64,000 nucleotides of DNA, taken from NCBI RefSeq assembly GCF_042186555.1, contig NC_133330.1, positions 168,117,266 to 168,181,265 of the forward strand, read 5' to 3'. Source of the DNA: Aquarana catesbeiana. Taxonomy: Eukaryota; Chordata; Amphibia; Anura; Ranidae. Positions 22,431 to 34,636 of this stretch are shown piece after piece; position 1 is the first letter of the stretch, and the number at the start of each line of letters is the position of its first letter. Below the pieces are notes generated by a model that searched no databases, was not told where the DNA came from, and was given only the letters and a program-made list of their open reading frames with translations. Position numbers and translations under genes: made by a program.

Positions 22431-24057
22431 GGGATTCGAATTATTGATGATCCTAGTGCTGCAAGGCATAATTGCTAACTACAAAGTGACTGTGTGCAGC
22501 CCCCGCTTTTGTGATCATTCTTTCACGTGTGCTTCAGACATGCTTCTCACCTGCTTTTGACTTTTTTTCCTAAGTGGCATCAAGCTGGTTTTGTATTCTC
22601 ATTGACTTGTATGTGGAGAAATGCAATTCTAAGGTGAACAAAAGCCTGTGTACCATATCTTTACAATTCCACACACAAGTATGCGATAATTAAGTGTGTA
22701 AAGTAAATTTTTGATACCATGAGGTTAAAATAATTCATATAAATTCACCATTTAGAAGCACCCTTTTATTATCTTTACCTATGGAGTATTTTATTGATGT
22801 AACAATATGTACTGTATATATTCTGTCTTGGTAATTACGATCATCTTTTGTACCATATTTGCTTTATGATTGTTTATCTGTAAAATGTTTTTACATTGTA
22901 AAAAAAAAAAAACAACCCTGTTGCTATATTGTTTATCGTGTTTGAAACATAGAAAACATAGAAACAGAAACATAGGTGGTTATATTTTGTATTTCTTCAG
23001 GGAAGGGGGGTCCTTTACAAATGGCCAAATAGTTGTGTAGACCATGTTTTTGGGAACTTTTGTTCTTTTTACAATTTTTTTTTTTTGTCATGTTTATAAA
23101 ATCATGGTTTACAAATCCTCTATCTTTCCAGTTTGTCATTTATCATGATTTTTCAACATTTTTGGACCATTTTAGCTATGTTTTATTGGAATGAATATGG
23201 TACATTTTATAAAAAGGTGACCTTTGAAAAAACTAATTGCACAGTTAGTAGGATGTTATGATTGGGGGTATACTCTTCTACTGTCCTTTGCTTCAGTTTG
23301 ACAGTAGTTTAATATTTCAGTTCTGTCAAAAAATAAACTACTTGTGTCTGAAACTTTTAAAGACCAGTTCACAGTTTCTCTAGTATACTAATTAGCTGTG
23401 CAAGGATTTATAAATGTGGTGGAAAATAGTTGATGTACATGGTCCTAAAAGTATTGACTTTCCTATCAAGTCCTTTATGTAAGCCAAGATGCGTGCAGGT
23501 GGGTTCGCCAAACATCTCATGCACAGCCAGCTTAACTGAAATGATTTAATTGTACTGTGCATGTGCAGTTGGAGTTTTAACCACCGTGTATGCTCTTTTA
23601 GAGCTCTGCCTTCACTGGCTATGCATGTAGGAGCTTGGATTTCATTAGAGTACTAGATACACAGAAAAATGGTTTTTATTTTGTTTTGGGTTGGGGGATA
23701 TAGAGGTCATGGGCTGCTGATATTTAATGTAACCCTGGGTGCTGAGTGTTTCACCCCTGGGAAGTATCTATATTGTTCATTCAGTGCAATAAAACATTTG
23801 GTTATTGACTTTATCTGTATTTGTAAGGTCTTTTTTTTTTTTTTTTTTCACTCCATTGACCATTTTATATTCTCTGGAAACAAGAGCAAGCCAAAACTAA
23901 AGAATCCAGTTGTGCTCATCAGGGTGCCTTTTTTTTTTCCTCTAAATTAATTATTTTAACTTGCTGTCCCCATTGTCTGTTACAATATGCTATCATAATC
24001 TGACTAATAATAATAAAAATGTAAGGAAGACTTCATTTCTGATTAATGCCTTGCACT
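22431..24057. other. AT-rich DNA without recognisable gene
   Basis: No sustained open frame, no domain-like translation. Short homopolymers at about 22900 and 23828. It may be single-copy intergenic DNA. Confidence 0.5.
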
Positions 24058-24407
24058 TTAAAGGATAAGTTCACCTTTTGGGAATATGTTACATGTTCCA
24101 CCTGTTTTTAGGGTGAAACATGTCCCCCACTCTTGTAGCTCCCCCCTTCCCTGTGACAGCAGGACGGGGATCTTCTCCCTGCAACCGCTGTCAAAATTCT
24201 GCATCATTCATTTACATAGTTCTGTGAATGAATGCCTACAAGAAAGGCTCATGGCTTGTAGTTCTCAATGAGCTGCGAGGGCGCTGATGAGCGCTCTCGT
24301 AGTCCATTGAGCTTCCTGTCATTCAGTAACTGCCTGCCCGTATCGGAGGTATGGGCAGGCAGTTACACCGACCAGTCTGCAGGAGTTGGACATTGCACCC
24401 TCTATAG

Positions 24408-24590
24408 CAGTGGTCATCAACCCTGTCCTCAGGGCCCACTAACAGGCCAGGTTTGCAAGATAACTGAAATAAATCACAGGTGATATAATTTGCTGCTCAG
24501 TGATTGCAGTATTCTAGTCTGCATCTCCCCAAGGTAATACATAAAACCTGGCCTGTTAGTGGGCCCTGAAGACAGGGTTGATGACCACTG
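24408..24590. mobile_element. hAT MITE, 183 bp, 8-bp target duplication
   Basis: Ends CAGTGGTCATCAACCC and GGGTTGATGACCACTG are perfect inverted repeats. CTCTATAG flanks it on both sides (24400-24407 and 24591-24598). An 8-bp duplication and CAG-type ends indicate hAT. The long arms include AGGGCCCACTAACAGGCCAG. Confidence 0.93.
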
Positions 24591-24856
24591 CTCTATAGAT
24601 CTCATGGAGAAGGGATGTTGCCAGCCAGGTACAGGAAGTGTCATATGCAGGATTACCAAGTGAGTATAAAAACCAAGTTTGAAAAAAGAAAACAAATGCA
24701 GTCACCACACCAAAGAGTAGTGAGCTGCAATATCCGGTCCACCTCCAAAAGCCTAAGATCCCTGCCTGCTGCTATGACAAAACCAAACATTTTTAGGCTT
24801 AGGTATACTTTAATTGGATAAAATTTCCATCTGGATGAGAAACACTCTAGGATACA

Positions 24857-25599
24857 GATGTCCGTTTTATGAAGCAGTGAACAGCGGTGATCCCCAGGAT
24901 CGCCGCTGATCACAGTCCATAAGCGGTTTATGAAACAGAGATAATCGGGGGAGAAGTGTTTGAACTTGTTCTCCTGCCGATGATCTCCACACACAGAGAA
25001 TCCTCATTGACTGACACAGAAAAGGCCAGTTTATGAAACTGCAATCTCAGCGCTTCACTGGCGATCTGTGTCAGAATTCACACTCCCCGATTTACCAGCT
25101 CAGTGCTGGAGAATCGGGGAGTGAAGGAGGAAAATTTTTAACTTCCTTATACCTCGTTCAGACCCCCCCCCCCAACACTGTAACCATGTCCCCCTATCAC
25201 ATTTATGTGTGTGTGTGTATATAATATAAAATGCGTGTATATGTAGTGTGTGTGTGTGTGTGTGTGTATACATATATAATGTAGGGGGACTCGTTATTTT
25301 ATTAACATTAACCACACCGTCTGTCAGTGTACTGAGAGGTGATAATTTACCACTGCTTAATAAACTGACATCTCTGTGTTTCGGTGAATTTCTGGTACTG
25401 TAATCTCATTATGTCCCACGAGATTCCAGTATCAGGGGCCGTTCTCCACTGTTGGAAGCGTTTGTAGATCGCTTCACTCCTCCAAAGGTGAAGCGATCTA
25501 CTCTGGTTCATAAACCGGCACACAGAGGAGAAAGATCTCCACTGTGAATGCCCGAGAATGAAACAGTGAATAGATTTCACTGCTTCATAAATGGACACC
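24857..25599. mobile_element. Terminal-inverted-repeat element, copy A (743 bp)
   Basis: Ends GATGTCCGTTTTATGAAG and CTTCATAAATGGACACC are imperfect inverted repeats; ACA flanks both. The interior is full of GCGATC/GATCGC hairpins (CAGCGGTGATCCCCAGGATCGCCGCTG at 24887-24913). A GT microsatellite lies inside. It shares structure with copy B at 26258. Confidence 0.7.
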
Positions 25600-26635
25600 A
25601 CAGTGCTTTAAAAAAGTATTTCCTGATTTTGAAATTTAGAAATTTAAAAAAAAATTATTTCAAGATCTGAAAAATGTGCCTTGGCCTTTACAAGAACAAG
25701 TATTTGTTTTTTTTCACATCCAGGTATTTCAAACACGTTTTCATTCTTTAAAAGCATTTTAGGTAAGGGATTAAAGCCATTTTTGTCTAGTGTAATTTTA
25801 GTTAAGGGATTAAAGCCATTTTTGTCTAGGGCAATATTAGAAGGCAGGTTTCCTTACCTTATCCCTCACTCCCCCAGCAGCCAGCGTTTTCCTCCTTTCT
25901 TCAGGCACTCCAGTTTGTGGATAGGGCCTCCACGTCCTCACTTACAATTCAGGTCTGCTGGTTATGCATTGTGTGTGATGGTGATAGGCTAAAACTGATG
26001 GTCAAAGTAAAAAAAGTGATTCTGGGGACCAGTTTCAAGGAGGGGAGGAGTCTGTGGGAGCAAGGAACAGGGCAAGTAAAACTGCTTTTTATTGGTGCCC
26101 TAGGCAAAAAGGAGAAGGAGCCTCACTGCACAGGTAATTTTTACATTTCTCTTGAGTTCAGCATTAAAACTCAGTGAAAAAGATTATCAAACCTGCACGT
26201 CTCAAAGTCATTGACTGTCCAAGGTACAAGAGGACTTTACGAAGTAAATGAGGTTTAGGTGTCCTTTTATGAAACTGAGATCAGCGGCGATCCCGAGTCT
26301 CACCGCTGATCTCAGCGCTTTACCAGTTTATGAAACTGAGATAATCAGCGGAGAACATGTTCTCCGCTGATTATCTCAGCACAGTGAGAATTCACAGAAA
26401 CGGCCAGTTTATGAAGGTGCGATCTCGGCACCTCACTGGCGATCTGTGACAGAATTCTCACTTTCTGATTCACCATTTCAGAGGTGGAGAATCAGAGTGA
26501 GAAGCCTGAAACTGGCTGATATTCTGGAGAAAGAAAGAAGTCTGTTGACTTCTTTCTTTCACCAAACAGTCAGAGCACACCTTCCCCACCATTACACACC
26601 CCAAAACCAGCAGGATAGGAATTTATAGTGTATAA

Positions 26636-26636
26636 A

Positions 26637-26668
<32 letters not shown>

Positions 26669-26749
26669 TATATATAATGTGTATGTATGTATGCGTGTGT
26701 ATGTGTATGTGTGTGTGTATATATATATATACATACATACATACATACA

Positions 26750-26785
<36 letters not shown>

Positions 26786-26820
26786 TATATATATGTATCT
26801 AGATATAGATATATATATAT
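26636..26820. repeat. Compound (TA)n / (ACAT)n / (TA)n microsatellite
   Basis: A TA tract, then GT-rich sequence, then ACAT tetranucleotides (26731-26777), then a TA tract and a T run. Apparent open frames on both strands are products of the repeat. Confidence 0.95.
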
Positions 26821-26847
26821 TTTTTTTTTTAGATGTTCACGTCTCTG

Positions 26848-27200
26848 GCTGGGTTCACACTTGTGCGATGCGTGAACCAGCGTGATTCCTGTGCGGGTTT
26901 TCACATCGCACCTACATTGACATCTGCGCACCACTGCGGGTGTCAATGTAAAGTTAATGACACCCCCAGATCATTTCACAGATCGCAGTGCGAACTATGT
27001 AATGGTGCAGGAATCGGATCGCATGGGTGTTCACACCCATGCGATCTGATTCCAGTGCGGACCAAATAAAGGGTCCTGTACCATTTTGGTGCAAATGCAA
27101 TATGATTTAGGGCCGGTTCCCACTGCTGCGGTGTCCGAGATCGGATGTGATTCGCACCGCAGTGCAAAATCACATCCGATCTCTGTGCGATGGGATTTCA
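26848..27200. repeat. Ranid MITE-like repeat with GGGTTCACAC end
   Basis: Left end 'GGCTGGGTTCACACTTGTGCGATGCG'; the interior has repeated GATCGCA/TGCGATC and 'GGTGTTCACACCCATGCGATC' hairpins; the right part has 'GGTTCCCACTGCTGCGGTGT'. Non-coding. Confidence 0.55.
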
Positions 27201-27775
27201 GCCATACAGATAGTATTATCAATTTTTATGTTTATCTATAATGAAATATATTTTATTTTAATTTATTAATAAATATTTATACTTGTATACTTTATTAAAA
27301 TTATTTTTTTAATGATTATAAATGTATTTTGCATTTATATGAATGGTGTATAGCTGCATTACATATGTGCATTACATTCATTTACTATACACCATTCACA
27401 TTTAAATAGGGACATGTATGATCTTTAAATATTGATAAAAACAATGTTTTTTTTATAATTAGGTTAATGTATATTGTGTAGGGGGAATTTATCTTTATTA
27501 TTTTATTAATATGTTGGGGAATAATGTGTGCTGATTTGTGTTAAACTTTTGTATTTTATGGTTCCTCATACTGTAATCCCGCTATATCACACGAGATTAC
27601 AGTGAGAGGAGCCGTTCTCAGGAGTTCCCGACGTTTGTAGATCGCTCCTCAACTCAACATGAGAAGCGATCTACACACTTTCATAAACAGGCACTCAGAG
27701 GAGAGCGATCTCCTCTGAGAATGCCTGAGAACTGAAAAGCGGTATTTTACCGCACTTTCATAAAAGGACACCTTA

Positions 27776-28229
27776 TTCCTGCATAGAAAACCTCCTTTAA
27801 CCTTCTCACGGGTCAGGGCACATTTTACCTTTGTGACTAGAATAGCTATTCCCATTTTTTAATTTTTATATTAAATTATTCATATTATAGATTAACTTAT
27901 TGTACGCCTGTTTAAGCCTGTTTATCAAACGGTACGACCTAGAGATCCCTGGTATGTTCTACTGCACCTTAAACCCCAATTCAATCTAGTGATCTATATT
28001 CTGCTAGCAGAGAAGCAGACTATTGCAAAAGCCTGGAAAAGATAGTTTGTTTTGCAGAGGTTCACCAACGAGTTGATGCTTTTTTGCATTAATGAAAAGC
28101 TACCTAGCATCCTATTGAACAATGTATGTACCCTGTGGCTTGAGTGTGCTCATCCATTGCTCTCCTTAAAGAGTTATGCCTCCTTGACATCCTTCCTTCC
28201 CATCTTCTTCCTTTTCTACTTGCTTATAA
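27776..28229. other. No gene recognised
   Basis: AT-rich sequence between two repeats, no long open frame and no clear repeat signature. Confidence 0.45.
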
Positions 28230-29290
28230 GGCCCCGGGGCATGATGGGACTGTGACAATATAAGGGACGGGGTCACTGGTGACATCACCCGGTGGCCACG
28301 CCCCATGCCTATATAATTGGCAGCGGACCTCGCTCATGGCATTACAGCGAGGGGAGTGTCGTGTCAACATCTCAGGAAGAGAAGAGGAAAGAATACCTCT
28401 CAGGAGACCAGGCTCCTCCGCTAGCAAAAGAGCAGAAGATAGTGGAGGAGCCCGGCAGAAGGAAGAAAGCACCAGAGAGAGGGAGAAGACCCCCAAAGCC
28501 GGAAGAAGACCCCCGGAGCTGCCTAATAAATCACTTTAAAAACCTGTCTACTTTTTTTTTAATTGACACTTTTTCCTAGGTGAATGGGTAGGGGTACCAT
28601 GTACCCCATACTCATTCACATAGGGTAGGGGGGCCTGGATCTGGGGCCCCCTTATTAAAGGGGGCTCCCGGATTCCGATAAGCCCCCCACCCGCAGACCC
28701 CGACAACCAACGGCCAGGGTTGTCGGGAAGAGGCCCTTGTCCTCATCAACATGCGGATGAGGTACTTTGGGGTGGGGGGGCCCGCCAACCCCCCCATGTT
28801 GAGGGCATGTGGCCTGGTACGTTCAGGAGGGGGGCGCTCGCCTGTCCCCACCCCCTTTCCTGACCGACCGGGCTGCGTGCTCGGATAAGGGTCTGGTATG
28901 GATTTTGGGGGGGCCCCACGCTGTTTTTTTCGGCATAGGGGGTTCCCGTTAAAATCCATACCAGACCAAAGGGCCTGGTATGTCCTTGGAGGGGGAACCC
29001 ATGCCGGTTTTTTATTTAAAATTTAGCGTGGAGTTCCCCCTCAAGATTCATAGCAGTACCGGGCATTGGCGGGGATCCAAGTCGGATCCCCGTTCAATAC
29101 GAGTCGGTATCCTGTCGGGTTGCTATGGAAATGGCAAACCGCAGATAAACGCAACCGCAGATAAACGCACTGTACAAATGCAGTACAAATGCAGTTGATC
29201 GCAGTGCCTGGAGTCTTGAATTTCACAGAAAAAAAAAAAGATGCTTTTAACTGCGGGAGAATAGCCGCCCGTGTGAAAGGCGCCTAACAA
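28230..29290 (+). repeat. GC-rich ranid dispersed repeat, unclassified
   Basis: Begins about 'GGCCCCGGGGCATGATGGGA', has a TATA-like TATATAATTGG near 28310, an AATAAA near 28525, a GC-rich centre ('GGGGGCTCCCGGATTCCGATAAG', 'CCAGGGTTGTCGGGAAGAGG'), and ends with a TTTCACAC-type MITE end (...CGTGTGAAAGGCGCCTAA near 29285). The promoter- and polyA-like signals in this order are reminiscent of an LTR, but I see no TG...CA boundaries or partner copy. Confidence 0.4.
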
Positions 29291-29366
29291 TTATTTTTGT
29301 CTCCCTGCCGCAGAGATGTCTTCTCTTCTCTAGTGTCTGACTCACCATGGACCAGTTAGCCTAACA

Positions 29367-29495
29367 TCAATTATTATTATTATACAGGCTTTGCACAGCG
29401 CTTTACAACATGAGGGCAGACATTACAGTTACATTACAATTTGGTACAAGAGGAATCAGAGGGCCCTGCTCGTTAGAGCTTACAATCTAAAAAGC
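29367..29495 (-). repeat. L2-like LINE 3' tail
   Basis: TTATTATTATTATACAGGCT then 'GCACAGCGCTTTACAAC...CAGAGGGCCCTGCTCGTTAGAGCTTACAATCTAAA'. Same tail as at 51465-51595 (minus) and, in the opposite direction, at 50330-50460. Confidence 0.75.
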
Positions 29496-29520
29496 AATAG
29501 TATGTGGAAGGGATAATAAG

Positions 29521-29716
29521 GGACTATATCCAAGAATTTGTTGATGAAAAAGGTATCATTAGTAGTAGTCTTTTGGCATGGACAATAATGTATGTACCTG
29601 GATAAAAATGGTTACAGAAGTGTGTCCAAAGGGGGATGATGAATAGTATATCTTCAGAATGGTCTGGAGTTGTAAGCAGGGTGTCCCAGGGTTCTGTTCT
29701 GGGGTCAATTCTGTTT
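29521..29716 (+). pseudogene. CR1-like LINE reverse transcriptase fragment
   Basis: The translation includes 'SEWSGVVSRVSQGSVLGSILFN', the segment just before the catalytic domain; compare 'QEWSGVESGFPQGSVLGPILFN' at 18270 on the minus strand. It is cut off by the TTAA-type repeat that starts at 29717. Confidence 0.7.
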
Positions 29717-30470
29717 AACCACTTGACATCCGCGCTATGGCCGAACGACGGCCACAGCGCGGACCTGAATTCCCAGGATGCCGTCATATGACGGCCTCCC
29801 CTGTGCACGCGCCCCGCAGGGTGCGCGCCGAGCGCGCTGTGTTCACCGAGTCACTGAGACTCGGGTGATCACTGATCCAAGTAAGGGGCCGGTCCCGGCC
29901 CCTTACCATGTGATCAGCTGTCAGCCAATCACAGCTGAACACATGATGTAAACAAAAGATCGGTAATCTTTTTTTTTTTTTCTACTCACGCTGACAGCGT
30001 GAGTAGAAAAAAAAGCCGGTCACCGGCTCAGATGTGAGGGACATTGGTTCCGAAGTGGAAGAGGAACTTCTGCCTCATCAGTCTGCCACCTAACAGTGCC
30101 ACCTAACAGTGCCCACAAGTGCCACCTATCAATGCCCACAAGTGCCAGCTATCAGTGCCCACCAGTAGTGCCAATCGGTGCCACCTAGCAGTGCTGCCTA
30201 TCAGTGTAACTGATCAGTGCCCATCACTGCCACCCATCAGTGCCCATCACTGCCGCTTCATCAGCGTACATCAATGAAGGAGAAAAATTACCTGTTTTAA
30301 ATTTTTTATAACAAAATATAAAAAAATCAAAAATTTTTTTTTTTAAAAATTCATTTTTTTACATTTTTTTTTAACAAAAAGTAAAAACTGCAGAGGTGAT
30401 CAAATACCACCAAAAGAAAGCTCTATTTGTGGTGAAAAAATGATAAAATGTTTGTTTGGGTAGTGTATGA
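29717..30470 (+). repeat. TTAA-family repeat, partial copy
   Basis: Starts TTAACCACTTGACATCCGCG. Contains the hairpin GCGCTATGGCCGAACGACGGCCACAGCGC, then 'CACGCTGACAGCGTG', a run of diverged 'CAGTGCCCA-CA-TGCCA-CTATCAG' units (30090-30265), and an AT-rich 3' part. A TTTCACAC-type end follows at about 30470-30575. Confidence 0.6.
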
Positions 30471-30575
30471 CCGCGCAATTCTGTATACACCGTGTATACA
30501 CCGCTCCTGCCCATTGAACTGAATGGGCACCACTGCCGAACCGCCGGCACAGCGCCCCAGTGTGAAAGGGGCCTA

Positions 30576-31762
30576 AGTCACGTAGCTGACTCCTGCTCAG
30601 TTCTTCTGTTATCATCCTGATAACTTCTGATAAGCATTCTCAACGGAGATAAAAGCAGCTAGAGTATTGTGTTGGGTGTCAGGTTTCAGCCAGCAACAGA
30701 GGATATGGTGCTTGACCAAATGTGAGTAAGGGAGGGCTCCCCTAGAGCCTCAGCGCCCACGAGGATAGCTGCTTCTCTGGCAGAGAAGGAGCCTTCATGA
30801 AAACCAGGAAAAAATGTTGTTTCTTTTTATAATGCTCTTTCCGAATACTTTTAAGAGGGTTGCAGCACTGGAGCTGGTATCCAGGCTTTAGATAACCTGT
30901 ACTTGCCAGCTGTGCATCTGTCCCTTAATTGGTTCCCCTTTTCCTTCCATCCTTTGTCCTACAGGGAGAGGACAAAAGGTGGAATGAGCCTTTTACAAAG
31001 AGAGACAAGGCAAGGTGCAGATGATCACCCTATGACCAGCACCCAGCCACCTAGGGAGACCCAAATGAAGCCCCACCACCAGTAGGATGTGGGGGACCAG
31101 CACTGCTGGTCTGTGGATAGTACAGAGAATCAAATCAAAACCCCTGGTGCCCCCTTCACCGGGGAGTAAGAAAAGAGGAACCCCCGTTTGCCCCTTTCTT
31201 ACCTTAGGGCCAGAGTCTGCAGGTGTCCCAGACCTGCTTCCCTGCTTACAGTCTCCTCCCTGGTGACTTCCAGCACAGGGAATTAACAACATGGCTTCCA
31301 CCACCATCTCTGCAGCCCTGAAAGGTCGAGCAGAGAGGATCCCGGTCAGGCACTGTGGCTCAAACGCCTGCCCTGGAACCGTGCATGGAGCTTGCAGCCC
31401 CGATCACCTGGTTGTTGTTTGCTACCAACAACATGGCTGCTAAGCCACTTCCTCCGCTCTCCAAGCATCAGAACACCATAAGTCTGCACTGTCCTCCGGA
31501 AGACTCACATGAGTCAAAATCCCACACTGCCAGTGTATCTGAATCTACAGGTATGCTACTGACCAGACTCCTGTGGGGAAAGGGGGTCCCCTGGAGTAAA
31601 AATTCAAGACTTCATTTCCAGTTCAGCCCGAGCTACATGCCTCCCCAGGTTCACTGCCCCTGGTCTGGGATGCTGTAGCCGGGAGGCACCTGCCACCTAG
31701 CACGAAGGCCAGAAAAAAAAAATAACAAACTTCTTCAGAGTTCCTGTCTGGCCGGAGGAAAC
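30576..31762. other. No gene recognised
   Basis: Mixed GC content. Open frames of up to 107 codons at 31355-31678 have no domain character. The segment could be an eroded repeat. Confidence 0.45.
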
Positions 31763-31776
31763 ACAAATAGTGAGGG

Positions 31777-32817
31777 TCGATCGATAAAAGGAGCAGCACT
31801 GTGAATGTTAAAGGCTTAAATTTGAGCCAATATAGGTATAAGTGAACCAATGTGATACAATGAGTAAATAATTAGGATAAGTGAACCGATGTGATACAAT
31901 GAGTAATTAATTAAGATAAATAATAACAAAAGTTCATAATCAATTCATATATAATTTTGATAACAGTCCTAATCATGATCAAAAATCCAGATAGGTGAAG
32001 TAAGGTGAAGAACAAAGGCAGGGGTCCCCGTCTAAGGCAGGAATGTAGGTAAGGAGTGGATGAATCCTTCACCGCACCACTGTGATATTAATAAAAATGC
32101 GCGCTTACTAACCGGCAAGCATAGGAAAGCTTGCGACCTTAACCCGGTCGGGGCCTTTCATGGAATGGAGACACCAATATACCACTTCATAAACCGTACG
32201 GTAGGCCCGCTGTCCACCTCATACAGACAATCCCTATATTGTGGGGATAATATACTCCTAGCTAGGAGTTATTCTCACATGCATCTTTCTAAATACCTTG
32301 GAATGTCTTCTTTGGAGACAGGTCGCAAGCTTTCCTATGCTTGCCGGTTGGTAAGCGCGCATTTTTATTAATATCACAGTGGTGCGGTGAAGGATTCATC
32401 CACTCCTTACCTACATTCCTGCCTTAGACGGGGACCCCTGCCTTTGTTCTTCACCTTACTTCACCTATCTGGATTTTTGATCATGATTAGGACTGTTATC
32501 AAAATTATATATGAATTGATTATGAACTTTTGTTATTATTTATCTTAATTAATTACTCATTGTATCACATTGGTTCACTTATCCTAATTATTTACTCATT
32601 GTATCACATTGGTTCACTTATACCTATATTGGCTCAAATTTAAGCCTTTAACATTCACAGCGCTGCTCCTTTTATCGATTATCTTTAGTGTGTGTATCTC
32701 ACCTTTAGCGGCTGCTTCTGCTATTTAAATCTATTGGGTTGTCACGTAATAATTTAAGTATTTTCTTGATTGTGTTAATTTCCTGCATATATATAGCGCG
32801 GTGGTTTTTTCCCTTCT
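31777..32817. mobile_element. Large near-perfect palindrome with 14-bp target duplication
   Basis: Arms 31780-32138 and 32321-32679 are 359 bp each and I count only about three mismatches by eye, with a 182-bp loop and a 138-bp non-palindromic right tail. ACAAATAGTGAGGG flanks the element (31763-31776 and 32818-32831). The tail contains TATATATAGCGCGGTGGTTTTTT, similar to the tail of the foldback element at 13717-14262 (TTAGCGCGACTATTTTGG). No coding potential. Confidence 0.85.
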
Positions 32818-32921
32818 ACAAATAGTGAGGGGCTACTGCCTGTGGGCTGTCTTTGATAATGTGGATCATGTGTTTCCTGTGCTAGGTGGGAAGGAGCCTC
32901 TCTCTCGGTAAGCCGTCCTGG

Positions 32922-33660
32922 AAGATGACTTGGGAAATGTAATTATTTGGCCTCAACATCAAACAATATGTCTGGCAGAAATCCAATACAGCTCACCATC
33001 CAAATAACACCATCCCTACAGTAAAGTATGGAGGTAGTAATAGCCTGTTATGGGGGTGTTGCTCTGCAGCAGGGACTGGAACACTTGTTAGGATAGTAGA
33101 AAAATGGATGGGGCAAGATACCATCAAATTCTTGAGGAAAATCTGCTGCCCACTGCCAGAAAGTTGTCAATGGGAACAAGGTTTACCTTCCAACATGACA
33201 ATGATCCAAAGCACACAGCGAAAGTGACCACACAGTGGTTGAAGGAGAAAAAAGGTGAATGTCCTTGCATGGCTTAGAGAGCCCAGACTTAAACCACATT
33301 GAAAATCTGTGGAATGACTTGAAGGCTGTGGTCCACAAACGGTCACCATCAAGTTTAATTGAACTTGAGCAGTTCTGCAGAGTGGGCAAATATTGCAAAG
33401 TTAATATAGACATATCCCAACAGACTAAAGGCTGTTATTAAAGCAAAAGGCAGTTCAACAAAATACTAACATAAGGGGGTGATCTTTTTTCCAACTCAGT
33501 GAAAAAATCTAAAATGTTATATCTTTTACTTGGATGTTATAAATTGCACTAGTAAATACAACTGGATAAAATAAAAACTGTATCTGTCTTCATTTTAGCC
33601 TGCAAAGCAACAAATGGTGATTATTTTAAAGGGGGTGATCCTTTTCTATACCGACTGTAC
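32922..33660 (+). pseudogene. Second Tc1/mariner fragment, decayed
   Basis: The segment resembles the 3' half of a Tc1 transposase: 'SIAWLESPDLNHIENLWNDLKAVVHKR' near 33259-33345 and an upstream 'TFQHDNDPKHTAKVTTQWL' region out of frame with it. It ends with 'GGGGGTGATCCTTTTCTATACCGACTGTA', a Tc1-type end. Its sequence differs clearly from the 20720 element, so it is another family. Confidence 0.75.
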
Positions 33661-33665
33661 ATTTT

Positions 33666-33814
33666 ATTCTCCCTGGAGAAAAGACACTTAAGAGGAGATA
33701 TAATAGCAATATACGAATATCTAAACAGGTTCTAACATAGGGAAAAAACTATTCAGTCTCGGGTTGCTGAAGAAGACACGTGGCCACTCAGTATAGTTAG
33801 ATTAAAAGCTGTTT
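33666..33814 (+). pseudogene. CR1-like LINE 3' fragment
   Basis: 'TTCTCCCTGGAGAAAAGACACTTAAGAGGAGATATAAT'-type sequence encodes the FSLEKR-LRGD-I motif that ends CR1-like ORF2. Cut by the TTAA-family repeat beginning at 33815. Confidence 0.65.
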
Positions 33815-34636
33815 AACCACTTGACCACTGGACACTTAAACCCCCTTCCTAACCAGACCAATTTTCAGCTTTCGGTTCTCTCACATTTTGAATGACAATT
33901 ACTCAGTGATGCAACACTGTACCTATATGAAATTGTTTTCCTTTTTTTCACACAAATAGAGCTTTCTTTTGGTGGTATTCAATCACCTCTGGGTTTTTTA
34001 TTTGTTGCGCTATAAAAGAAAAAAAGACCGAAAATTCTGTAAAAAACTGCATTTTTCTTAGTTTCCGTTATAAAATTTTGCAAATTAGAAATTTTTCTTC
34101 ATAAATTTTAGCCAAAATTTATACTGCTACATATCTTTGGTAAAAATAACCCAAATCGGTGTATATTATTTGGTCTTTGTGAAAGTTATAGAGTCCACAA
34201 GCTTTGGTGTCAATCTCTGAAAATTTATCACACCTGATGTACTGACGGCCTATCTAATTTCTTGAGACCCTAACAAGCCAGGAAAGTACAAATACCCCCC
34301 AAATGACCCCTTTTTGGAAAGTGGACATTCCAAGGTATTTAGTAAGAAGCATGGTGAGTTTTTTGAAGTTGTAATTTTTTCCCACAATTCTTTGCAAAAT
34401 CAAGATTTTTTATTTTTTTTTGCAAAATTGTTATAATAGCAGGTAATTTCTCACACACAGCATATGCGTAGCACAAATTACACCCCAAAACACATTCTAC
34501 TACTCCTGAGTATGGCGATACCACATGTGTGAGACTTTTACACAGTGTGGCCACATACAGAGGCGCAACATGCAGGGAGCACCATCAGGCGTTCTTGGAT
34601 CATAAATTACACATCTAATTTCTGGACTACCTCTTA
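33815..34636 (+). repeat. TTAA-family repeat, left part of the Harbinger insertion target
   Basis: Starts TTAACCACTTGACCACTGG. Contains 'CCCCTTTTTGGAAAGTGGACATTCC', 'ACACCCCAAAACACATTCT' and 'ATGCAGGGAGCACCATCAGGCGTTC'. The same series appears at 41880-42205 right of the Harbinger element, so the host repeat has an internal tandem unit of roughly 350 bp. The last three bases (TTA) are the target duplication. Confidence 0.7.

Larger units (their letters stand above)
26258..27772. mobile_element. Terminal-inverted-repeat element, copy B (1515 bp) with nested insertions
   Basis: Ends GGTGTCCTTTTATGAAA and TTTCATAAAAGGACACC are perfect over 16 bases, flanked by TTA (26255-26257 and 27773-27775). 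Subterminal hairpins match copy A (GATCAGCGGCGATCC...CCGCTGATC; GATAATCAGCGGAGAACATG with its complement). It contains a TA/ACAT microsatellite (26636-26820) and a ranid repeat (about 26848-27200) inserted in its middle. A 3-bp duplication fits Harbinger or CMC; unresolved. Confidence 0.75.

Noticed and set aside
28279..28579. Two overlapping charged frames (86 and 95 codons)
   Set aside because: Lie in a dispersed GC-rich repeat; Glu/Lys-rich character comes from GAAGA-rich DNA.
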